This document shows positions 44,097-52,082 of a stretch of 64,000 nucleotides of DNA, piece after piece. Numbering within the stretch: position 1 is the stretch's first letter; each line of letters starts with the position of its first letter. The stretch spans positions 1 to 64,000 of the forward strand of contig JAFSPM010000026.1 in assembly GCA_017442855.1 (NCBI GenBank), given 5' to 3'. The notes under the pieces are model-generated. The model worked only from the letters and a program-made list of their open reading frames with translations, was not told the origin of the DNA and searched no databases. Both the position numbers and the translations under genes were made by a program. Source of the stretch: Bacteroidaceae bacterium (GTDB taxonomy: Bacteria; Bacteroidota; Bacteroidia; Bacteroidales; Bacteroidaceae).

Positions 44097-44330
44097 CATA
44101 CTGACACAGATTTTTAGCCGCAAAATTTTGTGGAAAGGACAATATTGTTGGTGCCAAGTGACTTCTCTGCGACCCACCAGGAAACTGATGATGGACAGCA
44201 ATGGTTGAGATTTAGATTTTGTTTGATTGAAAATGATTGGTTAGTATAGGGCAATCATTAAACTTTTTGCGGCACTCCGACTGAATATCTCAGCCGAGGT
44301 GTTTTGTTTTCTGTGTCAGCATTGAGGAAA
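44097..44330. other. Nested inverted-repeat interval between DR1 and DR2
   Basis: There is no gene here. Outer inverted repeat CTGACACAGA (44101-44110)/TCTGTGTCAG (44310-44319) and inner GCCGCAAAA (44117-44125)/TTTTGCGGC (44265-44273) enclose further hairpins (AATGATTG/CAATCATT at 44232-44259; CACTCCGACTGA.../...GAGGTG at 44274-44301). It looks like an RNA or a small palindromic mobile element. Confidence 0.55.
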
Positions 44331-44400
44331 AGCCAGCAGGGTCTGAACCCCCTGCTGGTAACAAAGCCTCGAAAGAGGCAAAGAGAATAGCTCTTTGAAA
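44331..44400 (+). repeat. Structured direct repeat DR2
   Basis: A second copy of the DR1 arrangement: CCAGCAGGG...CCCTGCTGG, TAACAAA and GCCTCGAAAGAGGC, here followed by AAAGAG-5 nt-CTCTTT. The hairpin stems are conserved while loop bases differ, suggesting a conserved structure. Confidence 0.8.
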
Positions 44401-44481
44401 TATTGTTGGATAGAATAAGGAGGAATTCAGAAATTTTCGCTATCTTCGCATCGTAAACAAAGAAGAAACTTTTTTTGAGTT

Positions 44482-44724
44482 ATGACAGCGTTAGAATTAA
44501 ATGCGGAATTGTATCGGGCTATGGCCGAAATTGCCGATGATGAAACCTTGCTTAACAAAGTGCTGACTTATGTCAAGAAACTGGCTGTAAAGAAGGAAGA
44601 GGGCGTAACTGCTTCTCCAGAATTGCAAGCTGATATAGAAAAAGCTCGACAAGAGTTAGAAGAAGGTAAAACCTTAGGTTTCAACAGTGCTAACGAAGCA
44701 CAAAAGTGGATGGAGGCTATATGA
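44482..44724 (+). CDS. Antitoxin of a YoeB-type toxin-antitoxin pair
   Basis: An 80-residue acidic, helical protein (MTALELNAELYRAMAEIADDETLLNKVLTYVKKL). It resembles small antitoxins paired with RelE/YoeB toxins in Bacteroidota, rather than the classic YefM fold. Its stop overlaps the toxin start (ATGA). A TATCTTCG box at 44441-44448 may be its promoter. Expected to neutralise the toxin and autoregulate the pair; the assignment rests mainly on the neighbour. Confidence 0.75.
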   Translation: MTALELNAELYRAMAEIADDETLLNKVLTYVKKLAVKKEEGVTASPELQADIEKARQELEEGKTLGFNSANEAQKWMEAI

Positions 44725-44996
44725 GCTATCGCATAGAGTTTTCTCAGAAAGCCCAGAAAGTGATAAAGAAATGGAAAAAGTCAAATCCTGTTTCTTTCAA
44801 GAAGCTTTATGACCTTTTGCCCGAATTGGAGGAACATCCTCGTACAGGTTCTGCTCATCCTGAACCATTAGTAGGTGGTAAGAATATCACTTACTCAAGA
44901 CGTTTGTCTGGTCGTGATCGTGTTATTTATGATGTTTATGATGACCGTGTTGTAGTGCTTGTTATTAGTGTAGAAGGACATTACGAAGACAAATAA
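44721..44996 (+). CDS. Txe/YoeB-family mRNA interferase toxin
   Basis: A 91-residue RelE-superfamily toxin. The YoeB landmarks are present: EFSQKAQKVIKKWKKSNP, GSAHPEPLVGGKN, SRRLSGRDRVIYDVYDD and the terminal GHYEDK with the conserved His-Tyr. Such toxins cut mRNA at the ribosome. The ATG at 44721, overlapping the antitoxin stop by four bases, is chosen over one 15 bp upstream. The position between fimbrial genes is unusual. Confidence 0.88.
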   Translation: MSYRIEFSQKAQKVIKKWKKSNPVSFKKLYDLLPELEEHPRTGSAHPEPLVGGKNITYSRRLSGRDRVIYDVYDDRVVVLVISVEGHYEDK

Positions 44997-45028
44997 CTAA
45001 TCCTCGAAACTTTATTTTATCCAATGAT

Positions 45029-45060
45029 ACCGCCAAGGCGAAAGCCCTGACGGTTTTTAT
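45029..45060 (+). terminator. Terminator behind the toxin-antitoxin pair
   Basis: ACCGCCAAGG-CGAAAG-CCCTGACGGT forms an imperfect GC-rich hairpin followed by TTTTTATTTATTT. It lies 32 bp after the toxin stop. Confidence 0.75.
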
Positions 45061-45086
45061 TTATTTGATGAAAAAGAAAACAAGAT

Positions 45087-46127
45087 ATGAATTGGATGAA
45101 ACGACATTTTAAATATATTAATATGGTGTGGGCTAGCATTCTGCTCTTAGGCAGCTGCACCAGCGAGAGTGGCACGGGTACCCCCGATGTCACCCCAACA
45201 CCTGTAAAGACAGATACACAACACGAAATACAATTACAAGTTACTGATAGAAAAGCGAATACACGTGCTTTGGTTAATAGCGAATCAGACTTGCGCTCAT
45301 CAAACATTCGCATTGATGCCTTTTTTCACAATACTACAACAACATATCTGAACAATAGCAAACTTAAATATGTTACTGATGCGTGGAAATTTGTAGATAA
45401 TGCTAATGCTGATGCTGTTTTAACTTACTATTGGCCTATTGCAGGTTCTGTTCATACGGCTACTGGAGCGAGTTCTCTGGATTTCGCAGGATATTACCCA
45501 TACGATTACACAAATAATAGACCTACTACAAATTCGCATGTGACGCTGGGAACCTATAATACAACAGATGGTATCAATTTTTCCTGTTCTAATTTGCCAC
45601 TTCCTGGAGATCAGGGATCTTTAGACGAATTCTTATATGCTTTTGTTCCTGAACAAACCAGTAATAGTAATTCTGGAACTGTAAATCTTGCCCTTCAGCA
45701 TCCTTTTTCAAAAATAAGTTTCCAAGTATCAAGGGCATATATTAACCTAACCTTAAACAGCGTTACTATCAGTGGTTTTAAAAGATCAGGTAGTTTCAAT
45801 TATAAAAATAATCCTCAATGGCTACCTTCTGGTGATTCATATAATAATTTCACAATGACTGTTTCTAAAAGTTATGGTTCTAGTTATTCTTTCCCAGATG
45901 CGATAGGAGGACCTTATATTGTTATTCCTCAGTCTGCTGATTTGACTTTTACAATTAATGCTACTTGGGCAGGGTGGAGTCCTTCTACTAAAAATATAGA
46001 AATTCCGGTACATGTTGAATGGTTACCCAATACCTCCTATACATACCATTTAGATTTGGATGCGACTAACTTCAGTGTTTCTGTTGAAGCGTGGGGAACG
46101 AATACAGACTATCCTTTAAATTACTAA
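45087..46127 (+). CDS. Fimbrillin-family lipoprotein, minor subunit
   Basis: A 346-residue lipoprotein (lipobox LLLGSC near residue 24). Fimbrillin features are RKANTRALVNSESDLRSSNIRIDAFF near 55-80, LDFAGYYPYDYTNN, LALQHPFSKISFQVSRAYINLTLNSVTISGFKRSGSF and a last strand ending in NTSYTYHLDLDATNFSVSVEAW. It is probably an accessory pilin that links shaft and tip. Its stop lies 5 bp before the adhesin gene. It is more AT-rich than the core genes. Confidence 0.82.
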   Translation: MNWMKRHFKYINMVWASILLLGSCTSESGTGTPDVTPTPVKTDTQHEIQLQVTDRKANTRALVNSESDLRSSNIRIDAFFHNTTTTYLNNSKLKYVTDAWKFVDNANADAVLTYYWPIAGSVHTATGASSLDFAGYYPYDYTNNRPTTNSHVTLGTYNTTDGINFSCSNLPLPGDQGSLDEFLYAFVPEQTSNSNSGTVNLALQHPFSKISFQVSRAYINLTLNSVTISGFKRSGSFNYKNNPQWLPSGDSYNNFTMTVSKSYGSSYSFPDAIGGPYIVIPQSADLTFTINATWAGWSPSTKNIEIPVHVEWLPNTSYTYHLDLDATNFSVSVEAWGTNTDYPLNY

Positions 46128-46132
46128 GACGT

Positions 46133-48994
46133 ATGAAGAAACTAGCAATATTTATTACCATATTAACAACTCTGCTTACTTCTTGTAGCGGCGATGAATT
46201 CATGAGTGGAATTGAAAGTGATTATATCTTTTTCAACGTGGGTCAAAGCGATATAGTTTCTGTATCTGAGGCTGACACTCGAAGTATTGCTATGGATACG
46301 AAAATAGAAACAGAGAAACCTTTTTATCTATCTACAACAGTAGAAAAGGGTATTTACAAGTTGGATTCTGAAAAAGCTTCCACGCGTGGCTCTTTGATAT
46401 CATCACCTGCAAGTCTCAGTCTTGGAGTTTCTGAATTCAGAAGTAATGATGAAGCAGTAACAGCTATGCAAAATCTAAATCCTACATATAGTGCTTCTAC
46501 AACACCTGCATACACCACTAATGTTCCATGGGAAGCTGCAGCCTATGCTGATACTCCTTCAACATACAAATTTTACGCATACTATCCTTATGGTGGAGCA
46601 TCTGATGGCGTTTCGTTGAATAGCGGTAATAAATCCTTGACATATAATGCTACTGGCATCACTGTTGCCAACCAACCAGACTTGATGACAGCTTATGCTG
46701 AATCGTCTTATACCAGAAGTGGTGTAAATTTAGAATTAAAGCATCGCCTTTGTGGCATCCGAATTACGATAGGATCTGCCTGGAGATCGGGATGGCGAAT
46801 AAACTCCATAAGTTTTGGAAATATTGCTTATGCGGGAACGGTGGATATCAATGGCTCTTGGAGTAGTCTCACAACAGGAAATTATTCTGTGACAGGCTTA
46901 ACTGAAGCAGATGCGACGTGTGAAGATGCAGCAGCTTATTTGATGATGATTCCTCAAGATGTAAGTTCTTCTACTATCACTATTGGAGTGACGAACGGTA
47001 GCGATACTGGCTCATTAAATGCTACTCTTTCAGGAACATGGAGAGAAGGGGAAACTGTTACTTATACAGTTACATGGGGTGATGACGATGTGATACTGTC
47101 AGCTTTGTATATGCGGTGGACTCCAACAGATGGCAGTGCGGCTGTTGACGGACCTGTCACACAATATGAATATGGGCAGAGCTTTGGTGTGTTTGCAGTT
47201 GATAACGCTACTAAAAAAGTCGTTTATATAAACCAACCTATGACAGCTGAAACAACGGGTGTATCACCTAATCTTTCGGGATCAAATGCAGTAAAAAGAA
47301 CCTATACTTATTATGTCTATTATCCATATCAAGCGGTAAACCCAACAGCTTATGCTGTAGATCAAACCTTAAGTGATCCTCTCCCTTCGGCCTTTGATTT
47401 TTTCAATTCAAATTACTTTATCACGAATTGGTCTGTGCAAACAGACCAGAACACATACGGACAGGTAGTAAGATCGGATCTGCAAATCGGGAAAGTTAAT
47501 GGCGCCGAAGCCCCTGAAAGGCCTGTAAGGGCAGAGATGAACCATGTGATGGGGTTGGCAAAAGTCATGCTGAAGACCACATCAGAAAGTTCAATAGTCA
47601 GAACTTATACATCAAAGGCAGCACCTCATACTGCATACTCCGAAGAAAGTGGGGCGGAATATCAAAAAACGGCAACATCTGCGTTGGCTGCAGATTCCCC
47701 ACAGAACGCTTTGTATGCGGCCGGAAATCTGTGGCGAGTAGTAAAAGCTACGGGGGAAAGCACTAGCGATGGGACTGTAACTTTAAAGTCTGAGCAGACA
47801 GATCAAGATAAGTGGACTGAGGGTAATATCTCTTTCGACGGTATTGGTTACGGGAAAATCAAAAGTGAAAATGCCACAAGCCAACGGCATTTTGCCTGGG
47901 TAGCGGAATTTTACTACAATGGAACCGGTTCTGACGATATAGGCTATAGTGATGGCGCTTATTATGTACTTGAGGCTCCCTATGAAGGTGACTATAAGTT
48001 GGAAGTTTATGGCGCTCAAGGAGGTGACGGACGCCAATGGAATACATATACTCATGTAAATAATTCCGGTGGCAAAGGTGGCTATTCTTATGGTGTGGTC
48101 AGTTTAAATGCTGGAGATAGACTATATGTTTGTGTCGGAGGACGCGGCAGATGGGCAAAAAGTGTAAAAAATGAGCATGCCCCCGGAGGTTTTAATGGTG
48201 GAGGTTATGGGGGTACTGAGAATGAAGACCACCCGGAAAATGCTGCTGGTGGCGGTGGCGCTACGCATATTGCCACGTCACTTCAGGGAACAGGCGTGTT
48301 GTCAGAATATTCCTCATATCAAGATGACGTGTTGATTGTTGCCGGCGGTGGCGGTGGCGCTTCCGGGTGTTTCCAGAAAAACTGGGCCGAGTATATAGCA
48401 TGGCATCCATATGATAATCTGACAGGCAACCCGACATACGCAGATATTCAAAATGCACATATAGAATATTATTTCAATCAGTTTACGACCCCGGAATTAA
48501 TGACAACTTATTATCAGTATGATTATCGGAATAATTATGTGGGAGGCGAGAGTCCTTATGCTGCAACTTGGGGAGCACTACTTCCTGCCCAGCAAAAGAT
48601 CATCATAGATGAAACTATATATGCATGTTTTGGCGGACAAGGCGGTGGTGGAAATAACCCCGGAACTGCCACTTTCTGGCCAGACAGAGAAAATGGTGAA
48701 AAGGCTGGTAAGAGGGCTGTCGGAGGGCCTGTATCTCCGGATGGGACAGCTTATTTTGGAAGAGGTAAGGATGGTTATGAACCACCAGATCATAGTGGCA
48801 ATGTCGGCGGCACCGGCGGTGGCGGTGGCGGCTGGTATGGCGGATATTATAAGGGAACGATTTCAAACCCTGTGCCGGCAGCAGGCGCTGGTGGTTCTGG
48901 ATATATAAAGAGCACCTTGACTGAATCAGGAGGCACTACTGGAGAACGGGAAGGTCAGGGATTTGCTAGAATTACATACATACCGTTACCGTAA
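46133..48994 (+). CDS. Fimbrillin fused to an ALK-like glycine-rich domain, probable tip adhesin
   Basis: A 953-residue lipoprotein (lipobox LLTSC near residue 18). Two fimbrillin-like regions (about 60-325 and 330-600) each contain a YYVYYPY/FYAYYPYGG segment. A C-terminal glycine-rich domain (about 610-950) follows: EVYGAQGGDG, GGKGGYSYGVVSLNAGDRLYV, GGGGATHIATS, VLIVAGGGGGASG, GGQGGGG, GGTGGGGGGWYGG and AGGSGYIKST. This order matches the glycine-rich domain of ALK/LTK receptors (Pfam Gly_rich). The ATG at 46133 starts the signal peptide. Position and layout suggest a tip adhesin; the ligand is unknown. Confidence 0.82.
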   Translation: MKKLAIFITILTTLLTSCSGDEFMSGIESDYIFFNVGQSDIVSVSEADTRSIAMDTKIETEKPFYLSTTVEKGIYKLDSEKASTRGSLISSPASLSLGVSEFRSNDEAVTAMQNLNPTYSASTTPAYTTNVPWEAAAYADTPSTYKFYAYYPYGGASDGVSLNSGNKSLTYNATGITVANQPDLMTAYAESSYTRSGVNLELKHRLCGIRITIGSAWRSGWRINSISFGNIAYAGTVDINGSWSSLTTGNYSVTGLTEADATCEDAAAYLMMIPQDVSSSTITIGVTNGSDTGSLNATLSGTWREGETVTYTVTWGDDDVILSALYMRWTPTDGSAAVDGPVTQYEYGQSFGVFAVDNATKKVVYINQPMTAETTGVSPNLSGSNAVKRTYTYYVYYPYQAVNPTAYAVDQTLSDPLPSAFDFFNSNYFITNWSVQTDQNTYGQVVRSDLQIGKVNGAEAPERPVRAEMNHVMGLAKVMLKTTSESSIVRTYTSKAAPHTAYSEESGAEYQKTATSALAADSPQNALYAAGNLWRVVKATGESTSDGTVTLKSEQTDQDKWTEGNISFDGIGYGKIKSENATSQRHFAWVAEFYYNGTGSDDIGYSDGAYYVLEAPYEGDYKLEVYGAQGGDGRQWNTYTHVNNSGGKGGYSYGVVSLNAGDRLYVCVGGRGRWAKSVKNEHAPGGFNGGGYGGTENEDHPENAAGGGGATHIATSLQGTGVLSEYSSYQDDVLIVAGGGGGASGCFQKNWAEYIAWHPYDNLTGNPTYADIQNAHIEYYFNQFTTPELMTTYYQYDYRNNYVGGESPYAATWGALLPAQQKIIIDETIYACFGGQGGGGNNPGTATFWPDRENGEKAGKRAVGGPVSPDGTAYFGRGKDGYEPPDHSGNVGGTGGGGGGWYGGYYKGTISNPVPAAGAGGSGYIKSTLTESGGTTGEREGQGFARITYIPLP

Positions 48995-49325
48995 GAAAGA
49001 AACAGAATTGGCATAATAGGTCATCGCTCTATAACTTACCGCTATACAAACATCTGCAGGATGTGATTAAGTTGATTAAAGACGTTTGTGTAACGAACAT
49101 ACATGTTTTAGTAACAATATAAAATCGTTGCTTGGCAACTGGGACAAATGCCGTTAATATTCTTCGTGAGAAGAGAAGTCCCAAAATTTTGAATTTCATC
49201 AGGCTACTCTCCATGATTCTATGGGTTAGCCTCACTATTTATTCGCATTGCCTGTGACCTGTAAATAGGTCGGCTGCTAATGGGAGCGCCCATAACAGTA
49301 GCTCATTCCTCGTGATGAAGCGTGC
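48995..49325. other. Gene-free interval after the adhesin gene
   Basis: No convincing gene. Several small hairpins are visible: GACCT-AGGTC (49256-49271), ATGGG-AGCG-CCCAT (49279-49292) and GGCTA...TAGCC (49202-49231). A 68-codon minus-strand frame (49029-49235) lacks protein-like character. Confidence 0.5.
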
Positions 49326-49361
49326 AGGAAAAAAGGGGGTGCCTTCGTAAAGGCTCCCCTT
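49326..49361 (-). terminator. Terminator-like hairpin behind the recombinase fragment
   Basis: AAGGGG-GT-GCCTT-CGTA-AAGGC-T-CCCCTT (49333-49361) is a strong hairpin. On the minus strand it is followed by a T-run (CCCCCTTTTTTCC). It can end transcripts of the fragment at 49444-49617 or, on the plus strand, of the fimbrial operon. Confidence 0.65.
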
Positions 49362-49443
49362 AACTTTTGGACAGTTTAATCACTTAAAGATGTTGCCTGC
49401 ACAATAAAGAAAAGTGCAATAAAAGATTTGGCAATTTGATGGA

Positions 49444-49617
49444 TTATTTACTTTGCAATTGTTCTACTCGCTTACGAAGACCTCTCATCATTTTATCATG
49501 CAGATGAAAGAAACTTGTGTGGTCAAGTTGTTGTATATAGTTCTCGGACGGATGATAGCAAATATCGTGACCAGTATCAGCTGCTACTCTTGATATTGAT
49601 CCTGATAAGACTGCCAT
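49444..49617 (-). pseudogene. Truncated tyrosine recombinase tail, inverted copy
   Basis: The minus strand encodes 57 residues from ATG 49617. The last 32 or so (YIQQLDHTSFFHLHDKMMRG..., ending EQLQSK) repeat the C-terminus of the recombinase at 39505-40542, with the catalytic Tyr kept and a GH before it. DNA identity over 49444-49539 versus 40447-40542 is high, near nine in ten bases by eye. Everything upstream of the box around the catalytic His is missing. It is a remnant of a second recombinase copy in opposite orientation at the far end of the fimbrial locus. Confidence 0.85.
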
Positions 49618-49732
49618 AATATATTATTATTGATTTAGTAACATAGTGGCAATATGCTTGTTATTTGCTTGATGCTTAGCTGCTTTGTTTAAGTGTGGCT
49701 TTTCCGTGAAGTTATACTGATTAGAGGTAATG

Positions 49733-49815
49733 CAAAACAACTTGTTTTGGGTTGGTTAACTACCTTCTAACACCTCATAGGAAACCTCTTAACGCCACCA
49801 AAACAACTTGTTTTG
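49733..49815. repeat. Pair of identical 17-bp palindromes
   Basis: CAAAACAACTTGTTTTG occurs at 49733-49749 and 49799-49815. Each is a perfect palindrome around a central C. The 49-bp interval holds GGTTAAC and ATAGGAAA (49778-49785), the latter also part of the recombinase-like core. They may be protein-binding or recombination sites. The rest of 49618-49904 shows no gene. Confidence 0.7.
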
Positions 49816-49904
49816 CTGTAGCGTATTACTTTTCTTTGAGGAGGAAGGCAGATACTTGACTCTGACAGTGCTTCCCCCTTTTTATTGTAGAATAGTTTAT
49901 CAAG

Positions 49905-50780
49905 TTACTTGCTCAGGATAAACGAACCAGAACCAATCAGATTGCCATCGGCAAAGATATCTACGCGATAGTTGCCTGCATAAAGCACCTCGTTAACGTC
50001 CCAATAAACGGTGATGGCCTGCTCCTCACCAGTATATTCGATATACTTCTTGATAGAATATGCCAACTGTCGGTTTTCGTAGGTAAAGGTGTCGTTGCGG
50101 TCTTTCGTCAGTACGTCGTTATCTGGCTTGCTGATACGTACATACACGGTCTTTTCTCCTGCCTGTGCCGTTATGTTACGGGCAATGCTGAAGCTCACGC
50201 GTAGCTTCTGCACATCTTTCACCTTCTTAGCTTCTTTGCCACGCTTGTTCTGAGGGAAGACCGAGATGTTGGTAGCATCCAACTGAGCGGCCAATGTTAC
50301 CTGCTTAGTAAGGTTTTTGCGCTCTTCGCTCAATGAGCTGACCTGACGGCTGGCCTGCTCGTATTTCTCCGTCACCTCGGCAATCTGCACACGCTGTTGC
50401 TCCGTCAGTCGGTTCAGCGAGTCGATTTGGTTCACATAGCCCACCATTACCTTGCGCAAAGTAGCCAGTTCGTTTTTTAATCGGCGTATCTCTGTGGCAT
50501 TGGTGGTCTTCACAGTACGTAACTCCTCCAACAGGCGCTGGGTCTTGAGCTGTTCCTGCTCCAGCAACTGTGCCAGCGAGTCGTTGGCCACTGTCATCTT
50601 CAGTTCGTCATACTGCTGAACGAAACTGGTATAATCGTTTTCCAGGTCTTCCTTCTCTAATTTGAATTCCTCCTGCATCTCTCTGTTAGCCTGCTTCTCG
50701 TTAAACAGCAAGTAAGTTACTCCTGCCAATGCGGCAATCAGAAGGACACCAATAATGCCTATCAAAGTATTTTTCTTCAT
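49905..50780 (-). CDS. Membrane-anchored coiled-coil protein, hypothetical
   Basis: A 291-residue protein with an N-terminal membrane anchor (about 7-26, GIIGVLLIAALAGVTYLLF). A long heptad-rich coiled coil follows (about 32-165), then a beta-sandwich-like C-terminal domain (about 185-291: KLRVSFSIARNITAQAGEKTVYVRISKPDNDVL, AITVYWDVNEVLYAGNYRVDIFADGNLIGSGSF). It was not assigned to a named family. The periplasmic domain could bind a partner on a spring-like stalk. Transcribed from its own promoter at 50882-50911, with the 48-bp repeat inside its leader. Confidence 0.75.
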   Translation of the reverse strand: MKKNTLIGIIGVLLIAALAGVTYLLFNEKQANREMQEEFKLEKEDLENDYTSFVQQYDELKMTVANDSLAQLLEQEQLKTQRLLEELRTVKTTNATEIRRLKNELATLRKVMVGYVNQIDSLNRLTEQQRVQIAEVTEKYEQASRQVSSLSEERKNLTKQVTLAAQLDATNISVFPQNKRGKEAKKVKDVQKLRVSFSIARNITAQAGEKTVYVRISKPDNDVLTKDRNDTFTYENRQLAYSIKKYIEYTGEEQAITVYWDVNEVLYAGNYRVDIFADGNLIGSGSFILSK

Positions 50781-50816
50781 AATATTGAATAATTTACAAT
50801 AAAAATCGTTTCAAAA

Positions 50817-50864
50817 TAACTCCTCCCCATGCAAAGGGGAGGTCCCCGAAGGGGGGAGGGGTAA
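50817..50864. repeat. 48-bp dispersed palindromic repeat, copy 4 (variant)
   Basis: The first 27 bases equal copies 1 and 2 (TAACTCCTCCCC...GGGGAGGT); the second half reads CCCCGAAGGGGGGAGGGGTAA. It falls inside the predicted 5' leader of the coiled-coil gene. Confidence 0.8.
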
Positions 50865-50881
50865 CATCCCCTTTATCGGTG

Positions 50882-50911
50882 CAAAGATAGTACAAAGAAA
50901 TGAAAAACAAA
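50882..50911 (-). promoter_or_regulatory. Promoter of the coiled-coil gene
   Basis: TTTG (50911-50908), an 18-bp spacer and TATCTTTG (50889-50882) on the minus strand. The start near 50875 gives a 95-nt leader that contains the repeat at 50817-50864. Confidence 0.65.
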
Positions 50912-50937
50912 AAAGCTGCGCCAAATAGACGCAGCTT
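50905..50937 (-). terminator. Terminator of mdh
   Basis: AAGCTGCG (50913-50920) pairs with CGCAGCTT (50930-50937). On the minus strand the hairpin is followed by TTTTTTGTTTTTC. It overlaps the promoter of the next gene. Confidence 0.88.
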
Positions 50938-50968
50938 CTAAGATGTTTTAACTATCACCGACCCAAAA

Positions 50969-51955
50969 TTAGAGGTTAGGATTCTCTTTGTTCCACTCGG
51001 CGATAGGAGGAATGATGTTCAGGGTTACCAGCTCATCACGCATCTTCTGCAGGTGCTCGTATGATGCGTTCAATGCAGCCATTTCCTCTGCTGTACCCTC
51101 AGGCTTGGTGAAGTGTACGCCGTCCTTGTCGATGACGGTTGGCATAGCCATCATCACATTCTCAAAGCCAAATGCCTTTACGAAGCAGCCAGCTGGCCAA
51201 GTGAATGGTTCGCCACCCATAGCACCCTCAATCATCTTCACAGCCTGGTATGCAGGGCTCTGGAATGATGAGCGGCCACGCAGTTTGATGATGTTGCTAC
51301 CACCCTGGATAGTCATGTGCTTGATTTCAGCCCAACGCTCTGCTGACAGAGGCAGCTCGCACAGAGGCTTGCCATCAATCTTTGCCTTGCTGGCGAATAC
51401 AGCCATCTGCTCGCCGTGGCCACCATAGGTGTAAGCATTGGTCACCTTGTCCTGCTGTACGCCGAACTCCAGTGCCAACTGCTGCTGCAAGCGGGTAGAG
51501 TCAAGCGCTGCCAGTGAAGTCAGCTGGTTTGGCTTCAAGCCAGAGTGAATCAGAGCGGTCAGTGCCGTTACGTCAGCTGGGTTGAAGATCACCACCACAT
51601 GCTTTACGTCAGGACAGTATTTCTTGATGTTCTCACCGAAGTCAGCTGCAATTTGGCAGTTGCCCTTGAGTAAGTCTTCGCGAGTCATGCCCTCTTTACG
51701 GGGAGCACCACCAGAGGAGATAATGTATTTAGCACCAGTAAATGCCTCAGCTGCATCAACCGTATAAGAAAGGTTGGCACCTGGGAATGCACAATGACAC
51801 ATCTCATCGTAAACGCCATGAACGCCTGGCTCATAGATGTCATACAGACAAATGTTGGGAGTCAGTCCCAGCATGAGCACACTCTGCACCATGTTAGAGC
51901 CAATCATACCGCCGGCACCAACAATGACTAATTTTTCGTCAGTTAAGAACTTCAT
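50969..51955 (-). CDS. mdh: Malate dehydrogenase
   Basis: A 328-residue NAD-dependent lactate/malate dehydrogenase-family enzyme interconverting malate and oxaloacetate. It has the Rossmann motif VGAGGMIGSNMVQ (about 12-24), the substrate-binding loop SSGGAPRKEGMTREDLLKGN, LDSTRLQQQLA, and the catalytic histidine region TYGGHGEQMAVFAS. The sequence is of the distinct Bacteroidota MDH type. It has its own -7 box (TAAATTTG, 52015-52008) and terminator, so it is a single-gene unit. Confidence 0.92.
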   Translation of the reverse strand: MKFLTDEKLVIVGAGGMIGSNMVQSVLMLGLTPNICLYDIYEPGVHGVYDEMCHCAFPGANLSYTVDAAEAFTGAKYIISSGGAPRKEGMTREDLLKGNCQIAADFGENIKKYCPDVKHVVVIFNPADVTALTALIHSGLKPNQLTSLAALDSTRLQQQLALEFGVQQDKVTNAYTYGGHGEQMAVFASKAKIDGKPLCELPLSAERWAEIKHMTIQGGSNIIKLRGRSSFQSPAYQAVKMIEGAMGGEPFTWPAGCFVKAFGFENVMMAMPTVIDKDGVHFTKPEGTAEEMAALNASYEHLQKMRDELVTLNIIPPIAEWNKENPNL

Positions 51956-52007
51956 AATTTATACCGTTATTTAATTGTTAATGATTATCGGTTTTGTATA
52001 TCACTTG

Positions 52008-52015
52008 CAAATTTA
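52008..52015 (-). promoter_or_regulatory. -7 box of mdh
   Basis: TAAATTTG on the minus strand (52015-52008) fits TAnnTTTG. The predicted leader is about 45 nt; -33 is weak. Confidence 0.5.
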
Positions 52016-52082
52016 TGAAAAACCTGCGATAATAGCATCGTTTATCACAGATATTTAATAAAAATTTCACTTCACCCTTTGC

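Noticed and set aside
49029-49235. 68-codon minus-strand frame after the adhesin gene
   Set aside because: No start context or recognisable domain; the region is hairpin-rich and AT-rich.
39505-49617. Integrative element or prophage reading of the recombinase region
   Set aside because: No att-site duplication in a tRNA, no transfer, replication or phage structural genes; the recombinase fits the invertase role next to fimbrial genes better.
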